Under the pieces are notes generated by a model, which did not search any database, was not told where the DNA came from, and was given only the letters and a program-made list of their open reading frames with translations. Of a stretch of DNA of 15,271 bases, positions 7,671 to 14,355 are shown in pieces. How positions within the stretch are numbered: position 1 is the first letter of the stretch; each line of letters starts with the position of its first letter. The translations under genes and the position numbers were made by a program. This DNA is from Ruthenibacterium avium (lineage in GTDB: Bacteria > Bacillota > Clostridia > Oscillospirales > Ruminococcaceae), in assembly GCA_019118905.1 (NCBI GenBank), contig DWYA01000030.1, positions 1 through 15,271 on the forward strand, in the 5' to 3' direction.

Positions 7671-7699
7671 GGGTGTGCCGCTTGCGAAGCGGCGCACCC
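7671..7699 (+). terminator. Strong hairpin after fhs: possible terminator or operator
   Basis: Thirteen bases at 7671-7683 pair with 7687-7699 (one G.U pair) around the three-base loop GCG. It follows the fhs stop by about 100 bases and is the only strong stem in the gap. The run after it is TGTTGTATAAT rather than a clean T tract, so termination may be weak. It overlaps the -35 of the next promoter, so it may act as a DNA operator instead, or do both. Confidence 0.5.
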
Positions 7700-7710
7700 T
7701 GTTGTATAAT
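7682..7710 (+). promoter_or_regulatory. Promoter for the cysteine desulfurase-thiI-cinA cluster, inside palindromes
   Basis: TTGCGA (7682-7687) and a perfect TATAAT (7705-7710) are 17 bases apart. The -10 sits at the centre of a perfect 15-base palindrome (7701-7715, GTTGTAT-A-ATACAAC), and the -35 lies in the loop and 3' arm of the hairpin at 7671-7699. Transcription would start near 7717, about 28 bases before the GTG start codon. The palindrome over the -10 suggests a dimeric repressor site; the regulator is unknown. Confidence 0.7.
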
Positions 7711-7744
7711 ACAACTATATATTTGCATTTTGGAGGGCTTTTGC

Positions 7745-8878
7745 GTGCATTACCTGGATAACGCCGCCACCACGCGCGTGGCCGATGAAGTCGCAGATGC
7801 GGCAACCCGTGTTTTGCGGGACCAGTTTTTTAACCCTTCTTCGCTTTATGCGCCCGCGGCGCGTGCGGAAGAATTGATTGAGGCATCCCGCGCTATTGTT
7901 GCGGACAGCCTTGGGGCGAAACCTGCCGAGGTGTTTTTTACCTCCGGCGGAACAGAATCAAACAATATGGCTATTTTAGGTGCGCTTCGTGCGCGCGAGG
8001 CATGGGCCGAGCATGTTGTGGTGACAGGTTTTGAGCATCCCAGCGTCCACAACACCGTAAAGGCGATGGAAAAGCACGGCTGGCGTGTGACGTTTATTGC
8101 ACCGAATACAGCCGGTCAGGTGGATTTGAACGCTCTGGCACATGCCGTGGGAACAAAAACCGCGCTGTGCGCCTGTATTCACGTCAATAACGAAATCGGC
8201 ACGGTTTTAGACGTAGCGGCACTGGCAAGAGAAGTGAAGGCGAAAAACAGCCGCACCGCCGTTCATGTGGACGGTGTGCAGGCTTGGTGCCGTCTGCCTT
8301 TTAAGGTGGGGGCAACCATGATTGATACTTATTCCGTTTCCGGGCACAAAATTCATGCGCCGAAAGGCGTTGGGGCGCTGTATGTGCGCCGCGGCTTTTA
8401 TACGGAACCCTTGATGTTCGGCGGCGAACAGGAAAAGGGAATGCGTCCCGGCACTCAAAATACGCCGTATATTGCCGCTTTGGGCAAAGCGGTGCAGCTG
8501 GTGCAGGCCGATAAAGGGCGTGCCGAGCGTGTGCGCACGTTAAACCGCCGCCTGTGGAGCGCGCTGGAATCTATGGAGGGCATTGTGCGCAACAGCCCGG
8601 AAAATGCAGTGGACGAAATTGCGAATTTCTCGGTTTTGGGAATCCGCAGCGAAATTATGCTGCACTTTTTGGAAAGCAAGGGAATTTATGTTTCCAGCGG
8701 GTCGGCTTGTGCGAAAGGTGAGGCCAGCCATACGCTGACGGCAATGGGCTTGCCCAAAGCTCGCGTGGACTCGGCGATTCGCGTGTCGTTCAGCGGTCAA
8801 AGCCAAAACTCCGATGTGGATGCACTCGTTCGCGCATTGAAAGAGGGCATGGAAACACTGGAAAAGGTGAAAAAATAA
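7745..8878 (+). CDS. Cysteine desulfurase (NifS/IscS class I, NifZ-like)
   Basis: A PLP enzyme of 377 residues that turns cysteine into alanine and carries the sulfur as a persulfide for transfer. Visible motifs are the N-terminal YLDNAATTR, FTSGGTESNN, EHPSVHNT, HVNNEIGT, HVDGVQA, SVSGHKIHAPKG with the PLP lysine at residue 202, RPGTQNTP, and the persulfide Cys322 in SSGSACAKGEASHTL. The GTG at 7745 is chosen because GGAGGG (7732-7737) is seven bases upstream and the family starts at this YLDNAATT segment; the frame extends 24 codons further but through the promoter. The gene lies 74 bases ahead of thiI, so its likely partner is ThiI, as with NifZ in Bacillus subtilis, rather than general Fe-S assembly. 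No iscU is adjacent. The exact paralogue name is inference. Confidence 0.93.
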   Translation: MHYLDNAATTRVADEVADAATRVLRDQFFNPSSLYAPAARAEELIEASRAIVADSLGAKPAEVFFTSGGTESNNMAILGALRAREAWAEHVVVTGFEHPSVHNTVKAMEKHGWRVTFIAPNTAGQVDLNALAHAVGTKTALCACIHVNNEIGTVLDVAALAREVKAKNSRTAVHVDGVQAWCRLPFKVGATMIDTYSVSGHKIHAPKGVGALYVRRGFYTEPLMFGGEQEKGMRPGTQNTPYIAALGKAVQLVQADKGRAERVRTLNRRLWSALESMEGIVRNSPENAVDEIANFSVLGIRSEIMLHFLESKGIYVSSGSACAKGEASHTLTAMGLPKARVDSAIRVSFSGQSQNSDVDALVRALKEGMETLEKVKK

Positions 8879-8884
8879 CAAAGG

Positions 8885-8906
8885 GCTGTTTCAAAAAAGA
8901 AACAGC
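8885..8906 (+). other. Hairpin between the cysteine desulfurase gene and thiI
   Basis: GCTGTTTC (8885-8892) and GAAACAGC (8899-8906) form a perfect eight-pair stem with an A6 loop, starting seven bases after the stop codon. No T tract follows on the plus strand, so it is unlikely to be a full terminator. It may protect the upstream message or set relative expression of the two genes. Confidence 0.5.
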
Positions 8907-8952
8907 GGCGTTTTGGAACGGGTTCCGAGCGCAATGGTTTGAAGGAGAAAGC

Positions 8953-10134
8953 ATGAAAGAAATCATTTTAGCATATCAGGGCGAAATGGCGCTCAAGGGC
9001 TTAAACCGCGGAACGTTTGAAAGCGTTTTGCTGAAAACGATGCGCCGCCGTTTGAAATCCGTGGGTGATTTTAAGGTGTACAAAGCGCAGTCCACCATGT
9101 ATGCCGAGCCGATGGATGACAGTGCAGATGTGGATAAGGCGTTTCATTACGTCTCGAAAATTTTTGGCATTGCAACGCTGGCGCGTGCGGCGGTGTGCGA
9201 AAAAAATATGGACGCCATTCGCCAGACGGCGGTGGAGTATTTAAGAGAGCAGCTGATGCAAGCGAAAACCTTTAAGGTGAGCGCAAGACGAAGCGATAAA
9301 AGCTTTCCGCTGGATAGTATGCAGATTTCGCGCGAGCTGGGCGGAACCATTTTGCGCGCTTTCCCGCATTTAAAGGTGGATGTACACCATCCCGATCTGC
9401 AAGTAACTGTGGAAATTCGTGATTATGCGGCGTATGTACACGGTGGAAAGCAGCAGGGCGCGGGCGGTTTGCCGGTGTCCACCTCGGGGGCTGCAATGCT
9501 GATGCTGTCCGGCGGTATCGACAGCCCGGTGGCAGGTTATTTGATGGCAAAGCGCGGGCTGTCGCTTTCGTGCGCTCACTTTGCAAGCCCGCCGTATACC
9601 AGCGAGCGCGCCAAAATGAAGGTGCTGACTCTTGCCAGAGAGCTGACGCCCTATACAGGGAATTTGAATGTCTATGTCGTGCCTTATACGGATGTGCAAA
9701 CCGAGCTGCGTGACCGCGCTCCGGCGGATTTGTTTACGGTTTTGATGCGCCGCAGTATGCTGCGCATTACGGAAAAGCTGGCGCAGAAGGAAGGCGCAAA
9801 GGCGATTGTTACCGGTGAAAGCTTGGCGCAGGTGGCAAGCCAGACACTGATGGCCTTGGGGTGCACCGACGCGGCGCAGATGCTGCCGGTGCTGCGTCCC
9901 TGTATTGGAATGGACAAGACGGAGATTACCGAAATTGCCCGAAAAATCGGTACGTTTGAAACAAGCATTCAGCCCTATGAGGACTGCTGCACGATTTTCA
10001 CGCCGCCCCACCCGAAAACCAAGCCGGAGCTGGAGGAAATTCTGCGCGCAGAAGCCCAGGTAGAGCGTTTGGCAGAACTGGAACAAATTGCCGCCGAACA
10101 GGCGGAGTGTGTGCGCGTCAATGTAGGTGAATGA
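8953..10134 (+). CDS. thiI: tRNA sulfurtransferase ThiI (short form, no rhodanese domain)
   Basis: ThiI adenylates U8 of tRNA and inserts sulfur to give 4-thiouridine; in some bacteria it also serves thiamine thiazole synthesis. The 393 residues comprise an N-terminal ferredoxin-like domain (about 1-60), a THUMP domain (about 60-165, with FKVSARRSDKSFPLDS and the G.IL motif) and a PP-loop ATPase domain with SGGIDSP at residues 186-192. It ends after EDCCTIFTPPHP, whose Cys345/Cys346 correspond to the conserved catalytic Cys of the family. The C-terminal rhodanese domain of the E. coli enzyme is absent, as in many Firmicutes, so the adjacent cysteine desulfurase is the expected direct sulfur donor. 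The start has GAAGGAG five bases upstream. It is followed by cinA after 53 bases. Confidence 0.96.
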   Translation: MKEIILAYQGEMALKGLNRGTFESVLLKTMRRRLKSVGDFKVYKAQSTMYAEPMDDSADVDKAFHYVSKIFGIATLARAAVCEKNMDAIRQTAVEYLREQLMQAKTFKVSARRSDKSFPLDSMQISRELGGTILRAFPHLKVDVHHPDLQVTVEIRDYAAYVHGGKQQGAGGLPVSTSGAAMLMLSGGIDSPVAGYLMAKRGLSLSCAHFASPPYTSERAKMKVLTLARELTPYTGNLNVYVVPYTDVQTELRDRAPADLFTVLMRRSMLRITEKLAQKEGAKAIVTGESLAQVASQTLMALGCTDAAQMLPVLRPCIGMDKTEITEIARKIGTFETSIQPYEDCCTIFTPPHPKTKPELEEILRAEAQVERLAELEQIAAEQAECVRVNVGE

Positions 10135-10187
10135 GCCAATCGGCTGCAAATGCCGCGCACAAACCCAAAGAAAAGAAGGAATCTACC

Positions 10188-11507
10188 ATGACAGCTGAAA
10201 TTATTGCAGTGGGAACCGAACTGCTTTTAGGAGATATTCTGAATACAAACGCGCAGTTTCTTGCCAGAGAGCTGGCATCGCTGGGCATTAGTGTTTACTA
10301 CCAAAGTGTGGTAGGCGATAACGCCGCACGTTTGGAAGCTTTGGTGCGTACCGCGCGTGAGCGCAGTGACCTTTTGGTATTCACGGGTGGCCTTGGGCCG
10401 ACAGATGACGACTTAACCAAGCAAACGGTTGCGAAAGCGTACGGCGATACGCTGCGTTTTGACCCGGAAGAGCTGGAGAAAATTCGTTCCTTTTTCGAGC
10501 GCTGGGGCCGTACCATGCCGCCCAGCAATGAAAAGCAGGCTTATGTGCCCGTTCATGGCAGAAAAATTGTAAATAACAACGGCACAGCGCCGGGCATGAT
10601 CTTTGAGGATACCGTCTGTAAAGGAAAGTATGCGGTGCTTTTGCCCGGCCCGCCCAAAGAGATGCAGCCCATGTTTTTGGATACGGTAAAACCGTGGTTG
10701 GCGCAGCTGAGTGATGGTGTGCTGTTTTCCCGCACACTGCGCGTGACGGGCGTGGGCGAAAGTCATATGGAGCCTAAAATCAGCGACTTGCTGGACGGGA
10801 CAAACCCCACAGCCGCCCTGTACGCGAAAATGGGTGAAGTGGTGATTCGCGTAACGGCCAAGGCTGCCACACAGGAACAAGCCGCTGAAATGTGTGCCGG
10901 TACCGTGCAGCAGCTCAAGGACCGCTTGGGGGATGTGGTGTACACCGATACCTTCGACTCGTTGGAGGAAACAGTGGTGGATACTTTGAAACAGGCACAC
11001 AAAACCGTTGCCACCGCCGAGAGCTGTACGGGCGGCTTGCTGTCTCAGCGTTTGACGGCCATTCCCGGTTCCAGCGAAGTGTTTTCGCTGGGAGTGTGTA
11101 CCTATTCTAATGCGATGAAGGAAAAAATGCTGGGGGTTCCCGCGCAGATGCTGGAGCAGGTGGGGGCAGTGTCCCCGCAGGTGGCTGCGGCGATGGCGCA
11201 GGGCGTTCGTGCCTGTGCCGGAACAGATTTCGGCGTGGGCATTACCGGCATTGCCGGCCCGGGCGGTGCAACCAAGGATAAGCCCGTGGGCCTTGTGTAC
11301 GTTTCTGCCTGCGATGGAAATGTGACCTATGTACAAAAGCTTTTGATGACAAACCGTACCCGCGATTCGGTAAGAACGTGGGCAAGCCAGCACGCGCTGG
11401 AAATGGTGCGGCGCTTGACCCTTGGGCTCGAACAGCCGGGATGCTGCTGCTTCCATAGCGGTGAACCTGTCGTCATGCCTGCCGAGGCAGAGCCGATGGA
11501 CGTTTAA
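10188..11507 (+). CDS. cinA: CinA: nicotinamide-nucleotide amidohydrolase / competence-damage family protein
   Basis: CinA proteins deamidate nicotinamide mononucleotide and have ADP-ribose pyrophosphatase activity, recycling NAD breakdown products; the gene was first linked to competence. Of 439 residues, about 1-170 form the molybdopterin-binding-like COG1058 domain (EIIAVGTELLLGDILNTNAQ, FTGGLGPTDDDLTK, NNNGTAPGM, LPGPPKEM). About 205-255 are a KH-like segment (LYAKMGEVVIRVTAKA), and about 256-415 the amidohydrolase domain with AESCTGG (277-283), TYSN.MK (Tyr306, Lys311) and GITGIAGPGG (351-360), all intact. A 20-30 residue tail containing three adjacent cysteines extends past the usual end. 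ATG 10188 has AAGGA seven bases ahead; an ATG at 10131 overlapping the thiI stop would add 19 unconserved residues. The next gene resembles its C-terminal half. Confidence 0.95.
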   Translation: MTAEIIAVGTELLLGDILNTNAQFLARELASLGISVYYQSVVGDNAARLEALVRTARERSDLLVFTGGLGPTDDDLTKQTVAKAYGDTLRFDPEELEKIRSFFERWGRTMPPSNEKQAYVPVHGRKIVNNNGTAPGMIFEDTVCKGKYAVLLPGPPKEMQPMFLDTVKPWLAQLSDGVLFSRTLRVTGVGESHMEPKISDLLDGTNPTAALYAKMGEVVIRVTAKAATQEQAAEMCAGTVQQLKDRLGDVVYTDTFDSLEETVVDTLKQAHKTVATAESCTGGLLSQRLTAIPGSSEVFSLGVCTYSNAMKEKMLGVPAQMLEQVGAVSPQVAAAMAQGVRACAGTDFGVGITGIAGPGGATKDKPVGLVYVSACDGNVTYVQKLLMTNRTRDSVRTWASQHALEMVRRLTLGLEQPGCCCFHSGEPVVMPAEAEPMDV

Positions 11508-11555
11508 AGACTGGCGGGGGGAGCGACAAGACTGTGTGACAAAGGAGGGCCAATC

Positions 11556-12635
11556 ATGGATGCCTTGGAAAAAAAGATTGAAAAACAGCTGATCGTCAGA
11601 ATGTATGAGCCGGATATGGCGATTTTAAAGGAAACGGCAAAACAAATTTCTCAAATGGAAAGCGTAAAGCTGAATTTATACGGCCAGTGCGGAGAGGTGC
11701 TGGTGGTGGTAACGGTTCACGCAATTGCCGAGGCGGCTGCTGTGGAGCTGTCGGAAGCGGTTGCCGAGCGCTTTGAACAGGCGTTGGGCGACAGTGTGTA
11801 TGGCAGGGGAAAGGGAAGTCTTGCCTATTTTGCGGCGGGCGAGCTGATTGAACATGAAAGCCTTTTGGCTGCTTCCGACCCGAAAACCGGTGCGCTGCTG
11901 GCCGAGGAATTTTCCCATACACGGCGCGGCAGTAGCGTGTTTGACTTCGGCGATTCCAGCTACAATGATGCGCGTGTGATGGCAAAAATTAAGCAGGAAG
12001 TGGCAAAGAAATGCGCCGGCGGAGCCAATGCTGCGCAGGCAGCTGCCGTGCGCGCTGAGGCGGCGGCAAAATGCTCGCGTGCCGATGTAGGCGTGTCGGC
12101 AGTTCCCACGGAACAAGGCGTCTTTGTCGGGGTATACTATAAAGGCTATGTGTATGTGCGCCAAATGGAGCCGGGCAAGGATGCGGGCAAGCGTGCTGCC
12201 CTGGCTGCATTGGATATTGTGCGTCGGCTGATGCGCCGGATGCCCGTGACCAATGCCCGTACCTTCAAAGCGGGCAGCGATTTGGATTGGGAGCATCCTG
12301 TGGAGAAAAAGCCCGAGAACCCCTATTTGGTTCCCGTCATTATTTTGGCGGTACTGCTCATCGCGCTGGGTGCGGCGTGCTGGTATTTCTTCACGACGTT
12401 CTCATTGGCCGGAACTCAGGACGGCATTCCCATGTCCGGCAGCCAGTCGATTGCTGTGCCGGCGGCCTCTGATACAACCGGCACTTCCTCGGCTGCACAA
12501 TCGCCGTCAAGCGGTGCCGCGTCGGATGTACCTGCTTCCCAAAGCACATCGACTGTAACGGAAAGCGCGCAGACCTCCTCACAAACAACACAGCCGCAAG
12601 CAGATGCAAACGGAGAGATTCATCCCTTTGCATAA
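11556..12635 (+). CDS. CinA-like transmembrane protein with degenerate amidohydrolase domain
   Basis: Unknown function, 359 residues, with a strong site (AAAGGAGGG) seven bases before ATG. By eye, residues about 39-230 align with the KH-like and amidohydrolase parts of the CinA encoded just upstream. Shared positions include LY...GEV (42-48) against LYAKMGEV, LGD.VY (77-82), TG.LL (111-115), VF..G, Tyr136 of SYNDA against TYSNA, Ala-rich helices, GV.VGV.Y.G.VYV, and ALDIVRRL near 217-224 against ALEMVRRL. Catalytic features are damaged: AESCTGG becomes AASDPKTGA, the lysine after the Tyr is lost, and GIAGPGG with its following loop is missing. The CinA N-terminal domain is absent. After a basic VEKKPENP comes one membrane helix (about 257-281), then a Ser/Thr/Ala/Gln-rich tail (283-359). 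The positive-inside rule puts the CinA-like domain in the cytosol and the tail outside. A spore or cell-surface role is possible but unsupported. Confidence 0.85.
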   Translation: MDALEKKIEKQLIVRMYEPDMAILKETAKQISQMESVKLNLYGQCGEVLVVVTVHAIAEAAAVELSEAVAERFEQALGDSVYGRGKGSLAYFAAGELIEHESLLAASDPKTGALLAEEFSHTRRGSSVFDFGDSSYNDARVMAKIKQEVAKKCAGGANAAQAAAVRAEAAAKCSRADVGVSAVPTEQGVFVGVYYKGYVYVRQMEPGKDAGKRAALAALDIVRRLMRRMPVTNARTFKAGSDLDWEHPVEKKPENPYLVPVIILAVLLIALGAACWYFFTTFSLAGTQDGIPMSGSQSIAVPAASDTTGTSSAAQSPSSGAASDVPASQSTSTVTESAQTSSQTTQPQADANGEIHPFA

Positions 12636-12670
12636 ATGCTTTGCAACGGAAAACACAAGGAGTGATACCA

Positions 12671-13789
12671 ATGAAATATTGTACAAAATGCACCATGCCG
12701 GACACTCGTCCCGGAATTACCTTTGATGAGCACGGCGTGTGCAGCGCTTGCCGCCACTATGAGCAAAGAGCCAATGTCGATTGGGACAAGCGCTGGAAGG
12801 AGTTTGAAGCGCTGTGCGACAAATACCGCGGCATGAACGGCCCTGGTGGGTATGACTGTGCCGTTGCGGTATCGGGCGGTAAAGATAGCCATTTTCAGGT
12901 GTACATCCTGAAAGAAGTCATGAAAATGAACCCCATTTTGTTCAGTGTCGAAGATAACTTCCCCATGACGGAAGCAGGCAAACACAACCTGAAAAATATC
13001 AGCGAGGAGTTTGGCTGCACCATTATTTCCTGCAAGCCCAACATTAAGGCACAGAAAAAGCTGATGCGTGTCTTTTTTGAAAAATACGGCAAGCCGACGT
13101 GGTATGTGGACCGTTTGATTTATACGTTCCCGCTGCACATGGCGGCGAAGTTCAATACGCCGTTTTTGTGCTATGGCGAGAATGTCAGCTTTGAATACGG
13201 CGGCAACAGCGACGAGGAGACTTATTCTGCAATGGGGCAGATTGAAAACGGCGTTGCCGTTGGCTTCCCCATGGAGGAGCTGCTGAGCTACGGCGTGTCG
13301 GAAAATGACCTCGTGCTTACCCAGGCGCCCTCGGCGGAGGAGCTGTCTCGTTTAGACCCGTTCTATATGAGCTATTTCCTGCCATGGAACAGCTATCGCA
13401 ACTATATGCTGGCGAAAAAACGCGGCTTCCATGATTTGACGCATGAGTGGGATCGCACACATCACGCCGAAAACTTTGACCAGATTGATTCCCGTGCCTA
13501 TTTGGTACACTCTTGGCTGAAATATCCGAAATTCGGCCACGCAGCGGCAACCGATTACACCGCGCGTTATATCCGTTACGGCATGATGACGCGCGAGGAA
13601 GCGCTTCCCATTATTCGGGAAAAAGACGGCGCACTGGATCCTTTGTGCGTGCGCGATTTCTGCGAGTTCTGCGGATACAGTGAAAAAGAATTTTGGGAGA
13701 TTTTGGACGGCTTTTATAACAAGGACCTCTTTGAAAAAGATGCCTTTGACCGCTGGGTGTTAAAAGACCCCATTTGGAAGCAAAAATAA
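12671..13789 (+). CDS. N-acetyl sugar amidotransferase (PseA/LegG/WbpG family)
   Basis: A 372-residue PP-loop ATPase of the family that makes amidino (acetamidino) groups on sugars such as pseudaminic and legionaminic acid or their precursors, using ammonia from a glutaminase partner. It begins with a zinc-type pair of CxxC motifs (Cys4/Cys7 and Cys24/Cys27) around TMPDTRPGITFDE.GVCSAC. The ATP loop is SGGKDSHFQ (68-76), followed by the family blocks FSVEDNFPMTEAG, YGENVSFEYGG, HEWDRTHHAENFDQIDS and a C-terminal CVRDFCEFCGY. ATG 12671 is set by AAGGAG eight bases upstream; an ATG ten codons earlier would place the site inside the gene. It is the last gene of the cluster, 35 bases after the CinA-like gene. 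No HisH/HisF-like partner or sialic-acid-like sugar gene is nearby, so the true substrate is open; partners may lie elsewhere. Confidence 0.9.
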   Translation: MKYCTKCTMPDTRPGITFDEHGVCSACRHYEQRANVDWDKRWKEFEALCDKYRGMNGPGGYDCAVAVSGGKDSHFQVYILKEVMKMNPILFSVEDNFPMTEAGKHNLKNISEEFGCTIISCKPNIKAQKKLMRVFFEKYGKPTWYVDRLIYTFPLHMAAKFNTPFLCYGENVSFEYGGNSDEETYSAMGQIENGVAVGFPMEELLSYGVSENDLVLTQAPSAEELSRLDPFYMSYFLPWNSYRNYMLAKKRGFHDLTHEWDRTHHAENFDQIDSRAYLVHSWLKYPKFGHAAATDYTARYIRYGMMTREEALPIIREKDGALDPLCVRDFCEFCGYSEKEFWEILDGFYNKDLFEKDAFDRWVLKDPIWKQK

Positions 13790-13818
13790 GTCGCTTTTCT
13801 AAAAAATGCATCAACGAC

Positions 13819-13858
13819 AAAAACCTAGGTGCAGCCTTGGCTGTACCCAGGTTTTTTT
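13819..13858 (+). terminator. Intrinsic terminator of the five-gene cluster
   Basis: An 18-position stem (13819-13836 with 13839-13856, one A-C mismatch and one G.U pair, effectively a tight small loop) ends in a run of seven T. It lies 29 bases after the amidotransferase stop. The A tract on the 5' side could let it work leftward as well. Confidence 0.9.
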
Positions 13859-13904
13859 GCTAAAAAGCGCTGGCTAAAAAGTGAAATGAAAGGGAGATTG
13901 TGAT

Positions 13905-14249
13905 ATGTTCGACTTAATTGATAAATTAAATCATATTCAATATGAGGAATTGGATATCGATGAAATTTTAGATCAAAGAGAAAGTCATCCTTTCGATACT
14001 GAGTGGATGAGAGTTTACAATGATATAAAAGAACTAAAAAGAGGAAAAAAGTTTGATGATACCACGGATATAGAGAAAAAAGCATATACCACGGTTTACA
14101 AAAAATCGGACAATGATGAGCTGGCGGGATATATTTGTGATGATTTTGGGTTAATTGCAGACAGCAAAGTTCTAAACTACTCTGATGAATGGTTGGATAA
14201 ATTAGCTGCCTGTTATGAAAAAGGGATCATTCCTTGCGGAGAGCTGTAA
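13905..14249 (+). CDS. Small acidic hypothetical protein, AT-rich gene
   Basis: I do not recognise this 114-residue protein. It is rich in Asp and Glu, has no signal peptide or membrane helix, and looks soluble and cytosolic. Readable blocks include IQYEELDIDEILDQRES near the start, TEWMRVYNDIKELK in the middle, and GYICDDFGLIADS and YSDEWLDKLAACYEKG toward the end. A strong ribosome binding site (AAAGGGAGA) seven bases before ATG supports translation. The gene is visibly more AT-rich, with more AAA, GAT and TTA codons, than its GC-richer neighbours, which suggests recent acquisition. It sits alone between a terminator and the convergent queH, and I see no clear promoter of its own. Small, acidic, isolated proteins of this sort include immunity proteins and antitoxins, but no toxin gene is adjacent, so that is speculation. 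Confidence 0.8.
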   Translation: MFDLIDKLNHIQYEELDIDEILDQRESHPFDTEWMRVYNDIKELKRGKKFDDTTDIEKKAYTTVYKKSDNDELAGYICDDFGLIADSKVLNYSDEWLDKLAACYEKGIIPCGEL

Positions 14250-14355
14250 AAAATTGCATATCGCTTTTCGGTAGAGCCGGTATTGCATGAACAAGAGAAG
14301 AACCTTAAAAATGCACAATGAGCGATTGCAACGATGCACAAATAAAAAAGATGGA

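Noticed and set aside
9370..10149. Minus-strand open frame antisense to thiI
   Set aside because: Shadow of thiI; no start signal and no domain.
10131..10187. Upstream ATG for cinA overlapping the thiI stop (ATGA)
   Set aside because: It would add 19 unconserved residues; the ATG at 10188 has a proper ribosome binding site and begins at the family's usual N-terminus.
10413..11456. Long minus-strand open frame antisense to cinA
   Set aside because: Same reason: it lies fully inside cinA and its product is low-quality and His/Arg/Cys-rich.
14254..14333. Imperfect inverted repeat and a weak stem followed by T residues downstream of queH
   Set aside because: The repeat arms are about 55 bases apart, and the local stem has a bulge and only a few pairs; too weak to call a terminator.
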